Source: REEB95 sp035275845 (GTDB lineage Bacteria > Pseudomonadota > Alphaproteobacteria > ATCC43930 > CGMCC-115725). From it: DNA of 36,605 bases. The translations under genes were made by a program, and so were the position numbers. Where the stretch lies: assembly GCA_035275845.1 (NCBI GenBank), contig DATEMD010000062.1:1-36605 (forward strand), in the 5' to 3' direction. The notes beneath the pieces were generated by a model, which was given only the letters and a program-made list of their open reading frames with translations, did not search any database and was not told where the DNA came from. Shown here piece by piece: positions 1 through 7,071 of this stretch; position 1 is the stretch's first letter, and every line of letters starts with the position of its first letter.

Positions 1-92
1 GATCCCCCCTCGACCAAGCTCCTCCAGTTTCGCTCGAGACCGATCCCGAGAGGTGTCACCAGCCCCATGCCGGTCACAACGACGCGCCGCAT
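1..92 (-). CDS. fabF: 3-oxoacyl-ACP synthase II (FabF), N-terminal fragment
   Basis: Only the first 30 codons are inside the window; the gene runs off the left edge. Read on the minus strand from the ATG at 92-90, the protein begins MRRVVVTGMGLVTPLG, the characteristic start of FabF/KAS II condensing enzymes. The family elongates acyl-ACP by decarboxylative condensation with malonyl-ACP in the cytoplasm. The catalytic Cys-His-His residues lie outside the window and cannot be checked. It lies 75 bp downstream of acpP in the same direction, as in many bacterial fab clusters, so co-transcription with acpP is likely. The identity is clear from the N-terminus and the neighbours. Confidence 0.9.
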   Translation of the reverse strand, partial: MRRVVVTGMGLVTPLGIGLERNWRSLVEGG

Positions 93-167
93 CTCAATCG
101 CTACTCGCGAGAGAGGAGATCGCCGGATCGCATCCGACGTGGAGCGGGAAGTTCGGCAGAAGGCGGT

Positions 168-401
168 TCAGCTGTGCGTTTCGATAAAGCTGACCGCATC
201 CTTCACCGTCACAATCTTCTCGGCCGCGTCGTCCGGGATCTCGCAGCCGAATTCCTCCTCGAAGGCCATCACCAGCTCGACGGTGTCGAGGCTGTCGGCG
301 CCCAGATCGTCGATGAAGCTGGCGTTCTCGGTCACTTTTGAGTCGTCGACACCCAGGTGCTCGACGACGATTTTCTTAACCCGGTCGGCGATATCGCTCA
401 T
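168..401 (-). CDS. acpP: Acyl carrier protein
   Basis: A 77-residue acidic protein, the normal ACP length. It contains the GADSLDTVEL motif, in which Ser37 is the attachment site for the 4'-phosphopantetheine arm. It carries acyl intermediates between FabD, FabG, FabF and related enzymes. The ATG at 401 is preceded on the minus strand by a GAGG Shine-Dalgarno sequence about 8 bases away. A 157-bp gap separates it from fabG upstream, enough for a separate promoter, which is usual because ACP is needed in large amounts. I could not pick out a convincing -35/-10 pair there. Confidence 0.97.
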   Translation of the reverse strand: MSDIADRVKKIVVEHLGVDDSKVTENASFIDDLGADSLDTVELVMAFEEEFGCEIPDDAAEKIVTVKDAVSFIETHS

Positions 402-558
402 GAGACTTACCTCAGTAAGATTGACGCGCTGCTGGCTACAAATGTTGGTTGATCAAGGTGTTAGACACCCGCCCGTACGCCCGGGCTACGCCGTCGGACG
501 AGGCGGGGCTGACATAACATAGATGGCGGGCCATGGCCACCCTCGTTCGAACGACGGC

Positions 559-1296
559 TCACAGCATCGCCAGTCCGCCGTTGACGTGTAGCGTGTGGCC
601 GGTGACGTACCGCGATTCCTCGCTGGCGAGAAACAGGACGCAGGCCGCCACCTCGTCCGGCGTGCCCTGCCGGCCCATCGGAATGGCGGTTTCGAGTTTC
701 GCCTTCTGCTCGGCTGACAGCACCTCGGTCATTGCCGTCGCGATGAACCCCGGCGCGACACAATTGACCGTGATGCCGCGCGACGCGACCTCGGCGGCGA
801 GCGCTTTGGTCATGCCGATCATGCCGGCTTTGGCCGCGGCGTAATTCGCCTGGCCCGGATTGCCGGTGCTGCCGACAACCGAGCCGATGCCGATGATGCG
901 GCCCCAGCGCCGCTTCATCATGCCGCGCAGCGCCGCGCGCGCGAGCCGGAAGCCGGCCGTGAGATCGACCTCGATCACCTTGGCCCAATCCTCGTCCTTC
1001 ATCCGCATCGCCAGCCCGTCTTTCGTCAGACCGGCGTTATTGACCAGAATGTCGATCTGGCCGAATCGTTCATCGGCCGTTTTGATCAACGTCTCGGCCG
1101 CCATGGCGTCGCCGAGATCGGCGGTGGCGATTTCGGCGCGCTCGCCCAGCGCGTCTTTGAGCGCGGTCAATTTGTCGAGCTTGGTGCCGGCCAACAGCAC
1201 CTTGGCGCCAGCGCCGTGCAAGGTGCGGGCGATCGCGCCGCCGATCCCTCCCGATGCGCCAGTGACCAGCGCCGCCTTGCCGTTCAAATCGAACAT
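559..1296 (-). CDS. fabG: 3-oxoacyl-ACP reductase FabG
   Basis: A 245-residue short-chain dehydrogenase, the usual FabG length, that reduces 3-oxoacyl-ACP with NADPH. The start MFDLNGKAALVTGASGGIGG gives the glycine-rich TGxxxGIG cofactor motif at residues 12-19. The NNAG motif is at about 86-89, and the active site has Ser139, Tyr152 and Lys156 (NYAAAK). The residue matching the fourth catalytic-tetrad position (Asn in E. coli FabG) is Asp111 here. The ATG at 1296 was chosen over longer in-frame extensions because AGGAA precedes it at good spacing and the extension reads through fabD. It is 17 bp downstream of fabD, so the two are probably one operon. Confidence 0.95.
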   Translation of the reverse strand: MFDLNGKAALVTGASGGIGGAIARTLHGAGAKVLLAGTKLDKLTALKDALGERAEIATADLGDAMAAETLIKTADERFGQIDILVNNAGLTKDGLAMRMKDEDWAKVIEVDLTAGFRLARAALRGMMKRRWGRIIGIGSVVGSTGNPGQANYAAAKAGMIGMTKALAAEVASRGITVNCVAPGFIATAMTEVLSAEQKAKLETAIPMGRQGTPDEVAACVLFLASEESRYVTGHTLHVNGGLAML

Positions 1297-1313
1297 GGAA
1301 TTCCTTCCGCTGC

Positions 1314-2255
1314 TCACAACGTCTTGAGAAAGGCCTCGATCTCGGCCGGCGTACCGAGCGACTGGCCGGTCATCTCGCGGTCGATCCGTTTGGCGAGGCC
1401 GCTCAGCACGCGGCCCGAGCCGACTTCGATCAGCGCATTCACGCCCTGGCTCTTCATGTAAAGCACGCATTCGCGCCAGCGAACCAGACCGGTGACCTGC
1501 TGCACCAGCAGGTCCTTGATCTCGGCTGGATCGCGCACCGCCGTGGCAGTCACATTCGCGACCACGGGCACCACAGGCTCGACGAACGTGACCTCCGCGA
1601 GTGCCGCTTCCATCTCCCGCGCCGCCGGTTCCATCAACGCGCAATGGAACGGCGCGCTCACCGGCAGCATGATGGCGCGCTTGGCGCCGTGGGTCGCGGC
1701 ATGCACCACCGCGCGCTCGACCGCCGTCCGATGGCCGCTGACCACGACCTGGCCAGCGCCGTTGTCGTTCGCTGCCTCAAGCACTTCGCCTTGCGCCGCC
1801 TCGCTGGCGACGACGCGTGCCGTTTCGAGCTCGAGCCCGAGCAACGCCGCCATTGCACCCAGGCCCACCGGCACGGCGCGTTGCATGGCGCGGCCGCGCC
1901 GTTTCAATAGTCGCGCCGCATCGGCGACCGAAACGGCGTGCGCCGCCGCGTGCGCCGAATATTCGCCCAGCGAATGGCCGGCGACGAACGCAGCGTGGCG
2001 CTTCAGGTCGAGGCCGCCGTCCTTTTCCATCACGCGCATCGCCGCCAGGCTCACGGCCATCAGCGCGGGCTGCGCGTTCTCGGTCAGCACCAACTCGTTC
2101 TCCGGCCCTTCGAACATCAGGCGCGACAGATTCTGCTTCAACGCCTCGTCGACCTCGCCGAATACGTCGCGCGCCGTAGCGAACGCAGCATGCAGCTCGC
2201 GGCCCATGCCGACCGCTTGCGAACCCTGACCGGGAAAAACGAATGCGCGGCTCAT
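1314..2255 (-). CDS. fabD: Malonyl-CoA:ACP transacylase
   Basis: A 313-residue protein with the FabD signature: AFVFPGQGSQ at the N-terminus and GHSLGEYS with nucleophile Ser95. The PVSAPFHCALM segment holds the catalytic His. It transfers malonyl groups from CoA to ACP, the step that feeds fatty acid elongation. The ATG at 2255 is preferred; an in-frame TTG two codons upstream (2261) is less likely. It heads the minus-strand fabD-fabG pair, with acpP and fabF following. The small lipoprotein gene upstream ends 12 bp before it and could be co-transcribed. Confidence 0.96.
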   Translation of the reverse strand: MSRAFVFPGQGSQAVGMGRELHAAFATARDVFGEVDEALKQNLSRLMFEGPENELVLTENAQPALMAVSLAAMRVMEKDGGLDLKRHAAFVAGHSLGEYSAHAAAHAVSVADAARLLKRRGRAMQRAVPVGLGAMAALLGLELETARVVASEAAQGEVLEAANDNGAGQVVVSGHRTAVERAVVHAATHGAKRAIMLPVSAPFHCALMEPAAREMEAALAEVTFVEPVVPVVANVTATAVRDPAEIKDLLVQQVTGLVRWRECVLYMKSQGVNALIEVGSGRVLSGLAKRIDREMTGQSLGTPAEIEAFLKTL

Positions 2256-2267
2256 GCTCAACTCAGG

Positions 2268-2552
2268 TCAAAACCGGATCGGCGTCATCGTCGTATATGG
2301 TTGGCAGCGCAGTTGCCAGTCGGCGATCTGCGCGCCGTCCTCGGCCGGTTCGACGTCCTTTTTCTGCACGTCATAGCCGGGCACGGTACAGATCTGACTT
2401 GCTTTCCACGCGAGCAGTTCCGGCGCCGCCGCGCCGTCGGCTGCCTTGCCCGTTGCGGCGGACACGCCGATCACGTCGCGCGCCGGATCGCGATCGACCG
2501 GTACGCAGCCAGCGGCGAGTACCGCCAGGGCGACAATAAACCACGTCCGCAT
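2268..2552 (-). CDS. Small predicted lipoprotein, unknown function
   Basis: A 94-residue protein that I do not recognise as a named family. The ATG at 2552 is preceded by GGAGGAA, a strong ribosome site. The N-terminus is a typical lipoprotein signal: MRTWFIVALAVLAAGC, with lipobox LAAGC and lipidation at Cys16. The mature part is about 79 residues and has further Cys in QICTVPGYDV and LRCQPY, which could form a disulfide in the periplasm. It lies immediately upstream of fabD on the same strand and is divergent from the Rieske oxygenase genes. Function cannot be inferred; the membrane-anchored periplasmic location is an inference from the lipobox. Confidence 0.75.
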   Translation of the reverse strand: MRTWFIVALAVLAAGCVPVDRDPARDVIGVSAATGKAADGAAAPELLAWKASQICTVPGYDVQKKDVEPAEDGAQIADWQLRCQPYTTMTPIRF

Positions 2553-2669
2553 GATTCCTCCCGGCGCACCGGATACACCCGCGCCGAAAGCCTGTAAAGC
2601 GGCTGCAACGCACGCGGATCGAGCGGCGGCCGGCATGAAATGCGGCGCATCCGCGGTGCAACGCCTTGC

Positions 2670-2675
2670 TATACT
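2670..2675 (+). promoter_or_regulatory. Possible -10 element for the Rieske oxygenase genes
   Basis: TATACT matches the -10 consensus well and lies 23 bp before the oxygenase start codon, in the 146-bp gap between divergent genes. No good -35 hexamer is seen at the expected distance. That could mean an activator-dependent promoter, as is common for catabolic oxygenases, or that this is not a promoter. Confidence 0.3.
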
Positions 2676-2698
2676 CGCCGCCAGCCAGCGACGCCGCC

Positions 2699-3979
2699 AT
2701 GACCGACCGCTACATCATCGAAGATCGCGCCCAGAACACCTTCTCGCTGTCGCGCGAGGCGCTGGTCTCGCCCAGCGTACTCGAAAAAGAGCATCGCGCG
2801 ATCTTCGATACCTGCTGGATCTATGTCGGCCACGCCTCGGAACTCACCAAGCCCGGCGATTTTCGCACGCGGCACGTCGCTGGACGGCCGGTGATCTTCT
2901 GCCGCGACAAGGCCGGCGCGATTCATGCGCTGCTGAATTCCTGTCGCCACCGCGGCACGACCGTGTGCCGGGAGCGCGAAGGCAATGCGCGCCAATTCAT
3001 GTGCATGTACCACGGCTGGACCTACGAAACCGATGGTGCGCTCAAGTCGGTGCCAGGTCCCGAGGCCTATGGCGCGGCGTTTGACAAACGGAAATTCGGA
3101 TTGGTCGCCGTGCCGCGCCTTGAGCAGTACCGCGACTTCTATTTTGCCTGCTTCGATCGCGCGGCGCCGCCGCTCGCCGATTATCTCGCCGGTGCCAAGG
3201 AGTATATCGATCTCGTCGTCGATCAATCGCCATCCGGGCGGATGGCGATCATCGCCGGCGTCCAGGAATATGACATCAAGGCGAACTGGAAGCTCTTGGT
3301 CGAGAACAGCGTCGACGATTATCACTTGCCGACGGTGCACACGACCTGGCTCAACTACATGAAGAACGCCGGCGTCAACGTGCGGCCGCCGAAAGATGAA
3401 GACCTGTTGCTGCCATCTAAAGGCTGGGGCAAGGACCTCGGCAACGGCCATCTCACGACCGACAACGTCAATTTCCGCGGCCGGCCGGTGGCGCGCTGGA
3501 TCTCGATCTACGGCGAGGACGCGAAAGCCGATATCGAAGCGATCCGCCGCGAACTCGTTACGCGTTTGGGCGAGGAACGCGCCGCGCGCATCGCCGACAC
3601 CAATCGCAACCTGGTCGTCTTTCCCAATCTCGTGCTCAACGACGGCTCGTCGGTGACCGTGCGTACGTTCTTTCCGATCGCGCCCGATCGCATGCGCGTC
3701 ACCGCCTGGTGCCTCGGGCCGGCCGAGGAAACGCCGACGCAACGCGCGCGACGGCTGGACGCGTTTCTCACCTTCTACGGACCGGGCGGATTCGCCACCC
3801 CCGACGACGTCGCCGCGCTCGAAGCGGTGCAGCAGGGGCTGGCAGCGTGGCGCGAGGTCGGCTGGTCCGACATGTCGCGCGGCATGGCCAAAGCGGCGGA
3901 TGCACAGCTCAATACGGACGAAGGCCACATGCGGGTGTTCTGGCGCCGGTGGAGCGCGTTGATGGACCGCGCCGGATGA
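2699..3979 (+). CDS. Rieske ring-hydroxylating dioxygenase, alpha subunit
   Basis: A 426-residue protein. The N-terminal Rieske domain has its [2Fe-2S] ligands at Cys82, His84, Cys102 and His105 (CRHRG and CMYHGW motifs). The C-terminal catalytic domain has the mononuclear iron motif ENSVDDYHLPTVH: His209 and His214 as ligands and Asp206 as the usual electron-bridging residue. The family dihydroxylates aromatic rings with O2, using electrons from a reductase with or without a ferredoxin. The ATG at 2699 is preferred over an in-frame TTG at 2666. The stop overlaps the beta-subunit start (ATGA). No reductase or ferredoxin gene is in the window, so the substrate cannot be named; benzoate/anthranilate/salicylate-type acids are only a possibility. 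Confidence 0.92.
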   Translation: MTDRYIIEDRAQNTFSLSREALVSPSVLEKEHRAIFDTCWIYVGHASELTKPGDFRTRHVAGRPVIFCRDKAGAIHALLNSCRHRGTTVCREREGNARQFMCMYHGWTYETDGALKSVPGPEAYGAAFDKRKFGLVAVPRLEQYRDFYFACFDRAAPPLADYLAGAKEYIDLVVDQSPSGRMAIIAGVQEYDIKANWKLLVENSVDDYHLPTVHTTWLNYMKNAGVNVRPPKDEDLLLPSKGWGKDLGNGHLTTDNVNFRGRPVARWISIYGEDAKADIEAIRRELVTRLGEERAARIADTNRNLVVFPNLVLNDGSSVTVRTFFPIAPDRMRVTAWCLGPAEETPTQRARRLDAFLTFYGPGGFATPDDVAALEAVQQGLAAWREVGWSDMSRGMAKAADAQLNTDEGHMRVFWRRWSALMDRAG

Positions 3980-4479
3980 GCGACCGACGCAACACCGCGA
4001 GCGCGACGCGCCAAGAGGTCGAGGAGTTCCTCTATCGCGAGGCGGCGTTGCTCGACGCGTGGCAGCTCGACGAATGGCTCGCGCTGACGACGGCGGATTG
4101 CGGCTACTACGTGCCGCCCAACGACAAGCCCGACGCCGACCACCGGTCGACCCTGTTTACCGTCGCCGACGACCACGCCCGGCTGATCGAGCGCGTCAAA
4201 CGCCTCAAGGATCCGAGCGCGCATGCCGAATACCCGCCATCGCGCACACGCCGGCTGATCTCGAACGTGCGCATTACCGGCCATGACGGCGATGCCATCG
4301 AGGCGGCCGCCAATTTCGTGGTTTATCGCTTCCGCCGCGGCGATGACCGCCGCGAGTACGTCGGGCGCTACCGCTTCAAGCTACGGCGCGAGAACGGCGC
4401 CCTGAAGATCGCTGAACGCCGGGCGATCCTCGACGGCGAGGAGCTCGGCACCCTCGGCGCGGTGAGTTTCATTCTGTAG
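3976..4479 (+). CDS. Rieske ring-hydroxylating dioxygenase, beta subunit
   Basis: A 167-residue protein of the SnoaL-like beta-subunit family of aromatic dioxygenases, with typical features such as EVEEFLYREAALLDAWQLDEW near the start and the RRAILDGEELGTLG segment near the end. Beta subunits are structural partners in alpha3beta3 hexamers and carry no metal. The start codon overlaps the alpha stop by 4 bp, which implies translational coupling and a 1:1 complex. Downstream is the separately promoted rpsF operon. The pair appears to be a complete oxygenase terminal component without its electron-transfer chain. Confidence 0.9.
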   Translation: MSDRRNTASATRQEVEEFLYREAALLDAWQLDEWLALTTADCGYYVPPNDKPDADHRSTLFTVADDHARLIERVKRLKDPSAHAEYPPSRTRRLISNVRITGHDGDAIEAAANFVVYRFRRGDDRREYVGRYRFKLRRENGALKIAERRAILDGEELGTLGAVSFIL

Positions 4480-4523
4480 CGCGCCGCGTCATTAAGTCCC
4501 TGCGCCGTCAGCGGTTTTGCCGC

Positions 4524-4551
4524 TTGCACCACCGCGATCTTGCTGTATATT
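4524..4551 (+). promoter_or_regulatory. Promoter of the rpsF-rpsR-rplI operon
   Basis: TTGCAC (4524-4529) and TATATT (4546-4551) are separated by 16 bp, close to the sigma-70 consensus. Transcription would start near 4558, leaving a leader of about 90 nt before rpsF. That leader contains two hairpins (4565-4579 and 4582-4623). Confidence 0.6.
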
Positions 4552-4564
4552 CCGCCCCCTCCTT

Positions 4565-4579
4565 GCCGGCTTTGCCGGC
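4565..4579 (+). repeat. Small hairpin from a tandem 9-mer in the rpsF leader
   Basis: TTGCCGGCT occurs twice in tandem (4563-4571 and 4572-4580). Because GCCGGC is self-complementary, the two copies form a 6-bp GC stem with a TTT loop. There is no U-tract after it, so it is not a standard terminator. Confidence 0.5.
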
Positions 4580-4581
4580 TA

Positions 4582-4623
4582 GGCCCGGGCGGCTGATGCT
4601 CGATCCTCGACCAGCGCCGGGCC
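4582..4623 (+). promoter_or_regulatory. Candidate S6:S18 autoregulatory leader hairpin
   Basis: GGCCCGG (4582-4588) pairs perfectly with CCGGGCC (4617-4623). Inside, GCTG (4592-4595) pairs with CAGC (4612-4615), leaving a small asymmetric internal loop and an apical loop of 16 nt. The element ends 23 bases before the rpsF start, just ahead of the AAGGAG ribosome site. A structured rpsF leader bound by the S6:S18 complex is known from many bacteria. The position and shape fit, but I cannot confirm the conserved loop bases without a covariance model. Confidence 0.5.
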
Positions 4624-4646
4624 GTAAACAGCCATAAGGAGTTTGG

Positions 4647-5072
4647 ATGCCGTTTTACGAAAACGTCTTTATTGCGCGTCAGGACGTCTCGTCTGCCCAG
4701 GTCGAGACGCTGACCGACACGCTCGCCAACCTCGTGACCGAGCACGGCGGCAAGGTCACCAAGCGCGAATATTGGGGCCTGCGCAACCTCTCCTACCGCA
4801 TCAAGAAGAACCGCAAGGGTCATTACATCCTCCTCAACCTCGACGCGCCGCCGGCCGCGGTCAACGAACTCGAGCGCAACATGCGCATCAACGAGGACGT
4901 GCTGCGCTATTTGACGGTGCGTGTCGAAGCGCTTGAGGAAGGTCCGTCGGCGATGATGCAGGCGCGTTCACGCGGCGAAGAGCGCGAACGCGAGCGCAGC
5001 CGCCGGTTCGACCGGGAAGGCCGCGAGGGCCGCGAAGGCATGCCGACCGAAAACGAGGGAGGCGAAGCATGA
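4647..5072 (+). CDS. rpsF: 30S ribosomal protein S6
   Basis: A 141-residue protein beginning MPFYENVFIARQDVS. S6 features include the KREYWGLRNLSYRIKKNRKGHY stretch and NELERNMRINEDVLRYLTV. S6 binds S18 in the platform of the 30S subunit. A strong AAGGAG site lies 7-8 bases before the ATG. The S6 core ends near residue 100; the rest is an Arg/Glu-rich tail with RER and GREGREG repeats that is probably disordered. The stop overlaps the rpsR start by 4 bp, consistent with coupled production of the S6-S18 pair. Confidence 0.97.
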   Translation: MPFYENVFIARQDVSSAQVETLTDTLANLVTEHGGKVTKREYWGLRNLSYRIKKNRKGHYILLNLDAPPAAVNELERNMRINEDVLRYLTVRVEALEEGPSAMMQARSRGEERERERSRRFDREGREGREGMPTENEGGEA

Positions 5073-5362
5073 GCGACGATACCCGCGGCGGCGAACGCTC
5101 CGAACGTGGCGGCGAACGTGGCGGCGGCCGCCAGCAGACGCGCCGGCCATTCTTCCGGCGACGCAAATCGTGCCCGTTCTCCGGACCGCATGCGCCGAAG
5201 ATCGACTACAAGGACATCAAGCTGCTGCAACGCTTCGTTTCGGAGCGTGGCAAGATCGTGCCGTCGCGCATCAGCGCCGTGTCGACCTTGAAGCAGCGCG
5301 AACTGGCGCAAGCGATCAAGCGAGCCCGGTTCCTCGGGCTCCTGCCCTACAGCCTGCGTTGA
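5069..5362 (+). CDS. rpsR: 30S ribosomal protein S18
   Basis: A 97-residue protein. The C-terminal part is a clear S18: FFRRRKSCPFSG, IDYKDIKLLQRFVSERGKI, and the RELAQAIKRARFLGLLPY ending. S18 forms a heterodimer with S6 on 16S rRNA. The N-terminal 25 or so residues are a Gly/Arg-rich segment (RGGERSERGGERGGGR) beyond the core and probably disordered. The start overlaps the rpsF stop (ATGA), and rplI begins 13 bp after the stop. A longer overlapping start was not needed. Confidence 0.97.
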   Translation: MSDDTRGGERSERGGERGGGRQQTRRPFFRRRKSCPFSGPHAPKIDYKDIKLLQRFVSERGKIVPSRISAVSTLKQRELAQAIKRARFLGLLPYSLR

Positions 5363-5375
5363 CGGAGGCGAGACG

Positions 5376-6122
5376 ATGATGGAAGTCATCCTGCTCGAGC
5401 GGGTCGAAAAGCTCGGCCAGATGGGCCAAGTGGTGAAGGTACGGCCCGGCTTTGCGCGCAACTACCTGTTGCCGCAGAAGAAGGCGCTGCGCGCCACCAA
5501 GGAAAATCTCGCGATCTTCGAGAAGCAACGGTCTCAGCTCGAAGCCGCCAATCTGGCGCGGCGCGGCGACGCCGAACAGGTGGCGCAGAAGCTCAATGGC
5601 ATCTCCGTGGTGGTCATCCGCCAGGCCGGCGAAAGCGGTCAGCTTTACGGCTCGGTGACGGCGCGCGACATCGCCCAGGCGGTGACCGAGGCCGGCTTCA
5701 CCATCGCCAAGGGCCAAGTCACGCTCGACAAGGCGATCAAGACGCTCGGCCTTTACCCGATGCGCGTCCGACTGCACCCCGAAGTCACAGTTCCGGTGAC
5801 GGTCAACGTCGCGCAATCGGCCGAAGAGGCCGCGATGCAAGCCAAGGGCATCGACGTCACCAAACGGGCTCAGGAAGCGCGGGACGGCGACCAGGCCGCA
5901 GCGACACCGGCGGAGCCGGCGGTCGAAGCCGACGCCGCGGCCGAGCCCAAGCCAAAGAAGGCGAAAGCCAAGGCTAAGGCCGACGACGAGGACGAAGCAG
6001 AGGCCGAGGCCAAGCCCGCCAAAGCCGCCAAGACGTCGAAAGCCGACAAGGCCGATAAGACTGAGAAGGCGGAAAAGGCCGACAAGCCGAAACGCGAGAA
6101 GAAAAAGAGCGCCAAGGAATAG
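5376..6122 (+). CDS. rplI: 50S ribosomal protein L9 with long low-complexity tail
   Basis: A 248-residue protein whose first 150 or so residues are a normal L9: MMEVILLERVEKLGQMGQVV at the start, the conserved GFARNYLLPQKKAL loop, then the connecting helix and C-terminal 23S rRNA-binding domain ending near VPVTVNV. The remaining 80 to 90 residues form an Ala/Lys/Glu/Asp tail with KAD and KAE repeats, ending in a Lys/Arg-rich patch. L9 is commonly 150 to 200 residues, so this tail is long. GGAGG at 5364-5368 favours the first of two adjacent ATG codons. It is the third gene of the rpsF operon. Confidence 0.96.
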   Translation: MMEVILLERVEKLGQMGQVVKVRPGFARNYLLPQKKALRATKENLAIFEKQRSQLEAANLARRGDAEQVAQKLNGISVVVIRQAGESGQLYGSVTARDIAQAVTEAGFTIAKGQVTLDKAIKTLGLYPMRVRLHPEVTVPVTVNVAQSAEEAAMQAKGIDVTKRAQEARDGDQAAATPAEPAVEADAAAEPKPKKAKAKAKADDEDEAEAEAKPAKAAKTSKADKADKTEKAEKADKPKREKKKSAKE

Positions 6123-6169
6123 GCTCGCGGGCGCCGGCCGCGTCGAGTGGCGGCACCGGAGGCGCATCG

Positions 6170-7003
6170 ATGCGAAGCGTGACGTTGCCCAGCGGCGAGC
6201 AGGTTCCCGCGCTCGGCCTCGGCACGTGGATGATGGGCGAACGCGGCGGACACGAGCCTGAGTCCGTCGCCGCCCTCAAACGCGGCATCGATCTCGGCAT
6301 GACCCTCATCGACACCGCCGAAATGTACGGCGACGGCGGTGCCGAGAAGCTGGTCGGCCAGGCCATCGCCGGACAACGCGACCGGGTTTTCATCGTCAGC
6401 AAGGTTTTGCCCTCGAACGCGTCGCGGACCGGCGTTGCCGCCGCCTGTGAGCGCAGCCTCAAGCGGCTCGGCACCGACCGCATCGATCTCTATCTGCTGC
6501 ATTGGCGCGGCAGCGTGCCGCTGCGCGAGACCGTTGCCGGCTTTGACGACCTTCAACGCGCCGGCAAGATCCGTTATTGGGGCGTGTCCAATCTCGACCT
6601 CGACGAGATGAACGCTCTGTGGGCGGTTCCCGGCGGCGGTGGCTGCGCGGCCAACCAGCTGCTCTATAATCTCGGCCGCCGCGGCATCGAATGGGACCTG
6701 AGGCCGGCGTTGGCCGCGCGCCGGGTTCCGGTCATGGCCTATTCGCCCCTCGAACAGGGCCAGCTGCTCGGCCACGCGACGCTCAAACAGGTTGCCATCG
6801 CATGCAGCGCCACGCCGGCACAGGTGGCACTCGCCTGGCTGCTGCAGTGGCCGGACGTCATTGTCATCCCGAAAGCGGCAACCCTGGCCCATGTCGCCGA
6901 CAACCGTGCCGCCGCCGAGATCGTGCTGACGCCGGCGGAATGCGCGGCGCTCGAGCGGGCTTTTCCGCCGCCGCGCCGAAAAATGCCACTGGCTATGCTC
7001 TAA
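6170..7003 (+). CDS. Aldo/keto reductase
   Basis: A 277-residue (alpha/beta)8-barrel oxidoreductase using NADPH. The catalytic tetrad is complete: Asp48 and Tyr53 (DTAEMYG), Lys78 (IVSKVLP) and His111 (LLHWRGS). Later family features are WGVSNLDLDEM, the AYSPLEQGQLL segment, and IPKAATLAHVADN near the C-terminus, which binds the cofactor phosphate. It resembles the YeaE-type group of small aldo/keto reductases, which reduce aldehydes such as methylglyoxal. The exact substrate is not inferable. It lies 47 bp after rplI and 68 bp before the cyclopropane synthase and might be transcribed with either. Confidence 0.9.
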   Translation: MRSVTLPSGEQVPALGLGTWMMGERGGHEPESVAALKRGIDLGMTLIDTAEMYGDGGAEKLVGQAIAGQRDRVFIVSKVLPSNASRTGVAAACERSLKRLGTDRIDLYLLHWRGSVPLRETVAGFDDLQRAGKIRYWGVSNLDLDEMNALWAVPGGGGCAANQLLYNLGRRGIEWDLRPALAARRVPVMAYSPLEQGQLLGHATLKQVAIACSATPAQVALAWLLQWPDVIVIPKAATLAHVADNRAAAEIVLTPAECAALERAFPPPRRKMPLAML

Positions 7004-7071
7004 ACGGACTTGTATCCGGACCACAGATTGCACGAAAATCGCTGAAACCGGCAAAAAACACCGGGGACGGC

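Noticed and set aside
559..1644. Long minus-strand frame giving FabG a 116-residue N-terminal extension
   Set aside because: The extension is read out of frame through fabD and has Arg/Gly-rich shadow composition; the ATG at 1296 has a ribosome site and the normal FabG length.
2669..3928. 419-codon open frame antisense to the Rieske alpha gene
   Set aside because: It is the complement of a gene with clear Rieske and iron motifs; its composition is typical of a GC-rich shadow frame and it has no recognisable domain.
5940..6119. Tandem repeat in the L9 tail as a DNA repeat element
   Set aside because: The repeats are codon-level KAD/KAE low complexity inside an intact reading frame, not a mobile or CRISPR-like repeat.
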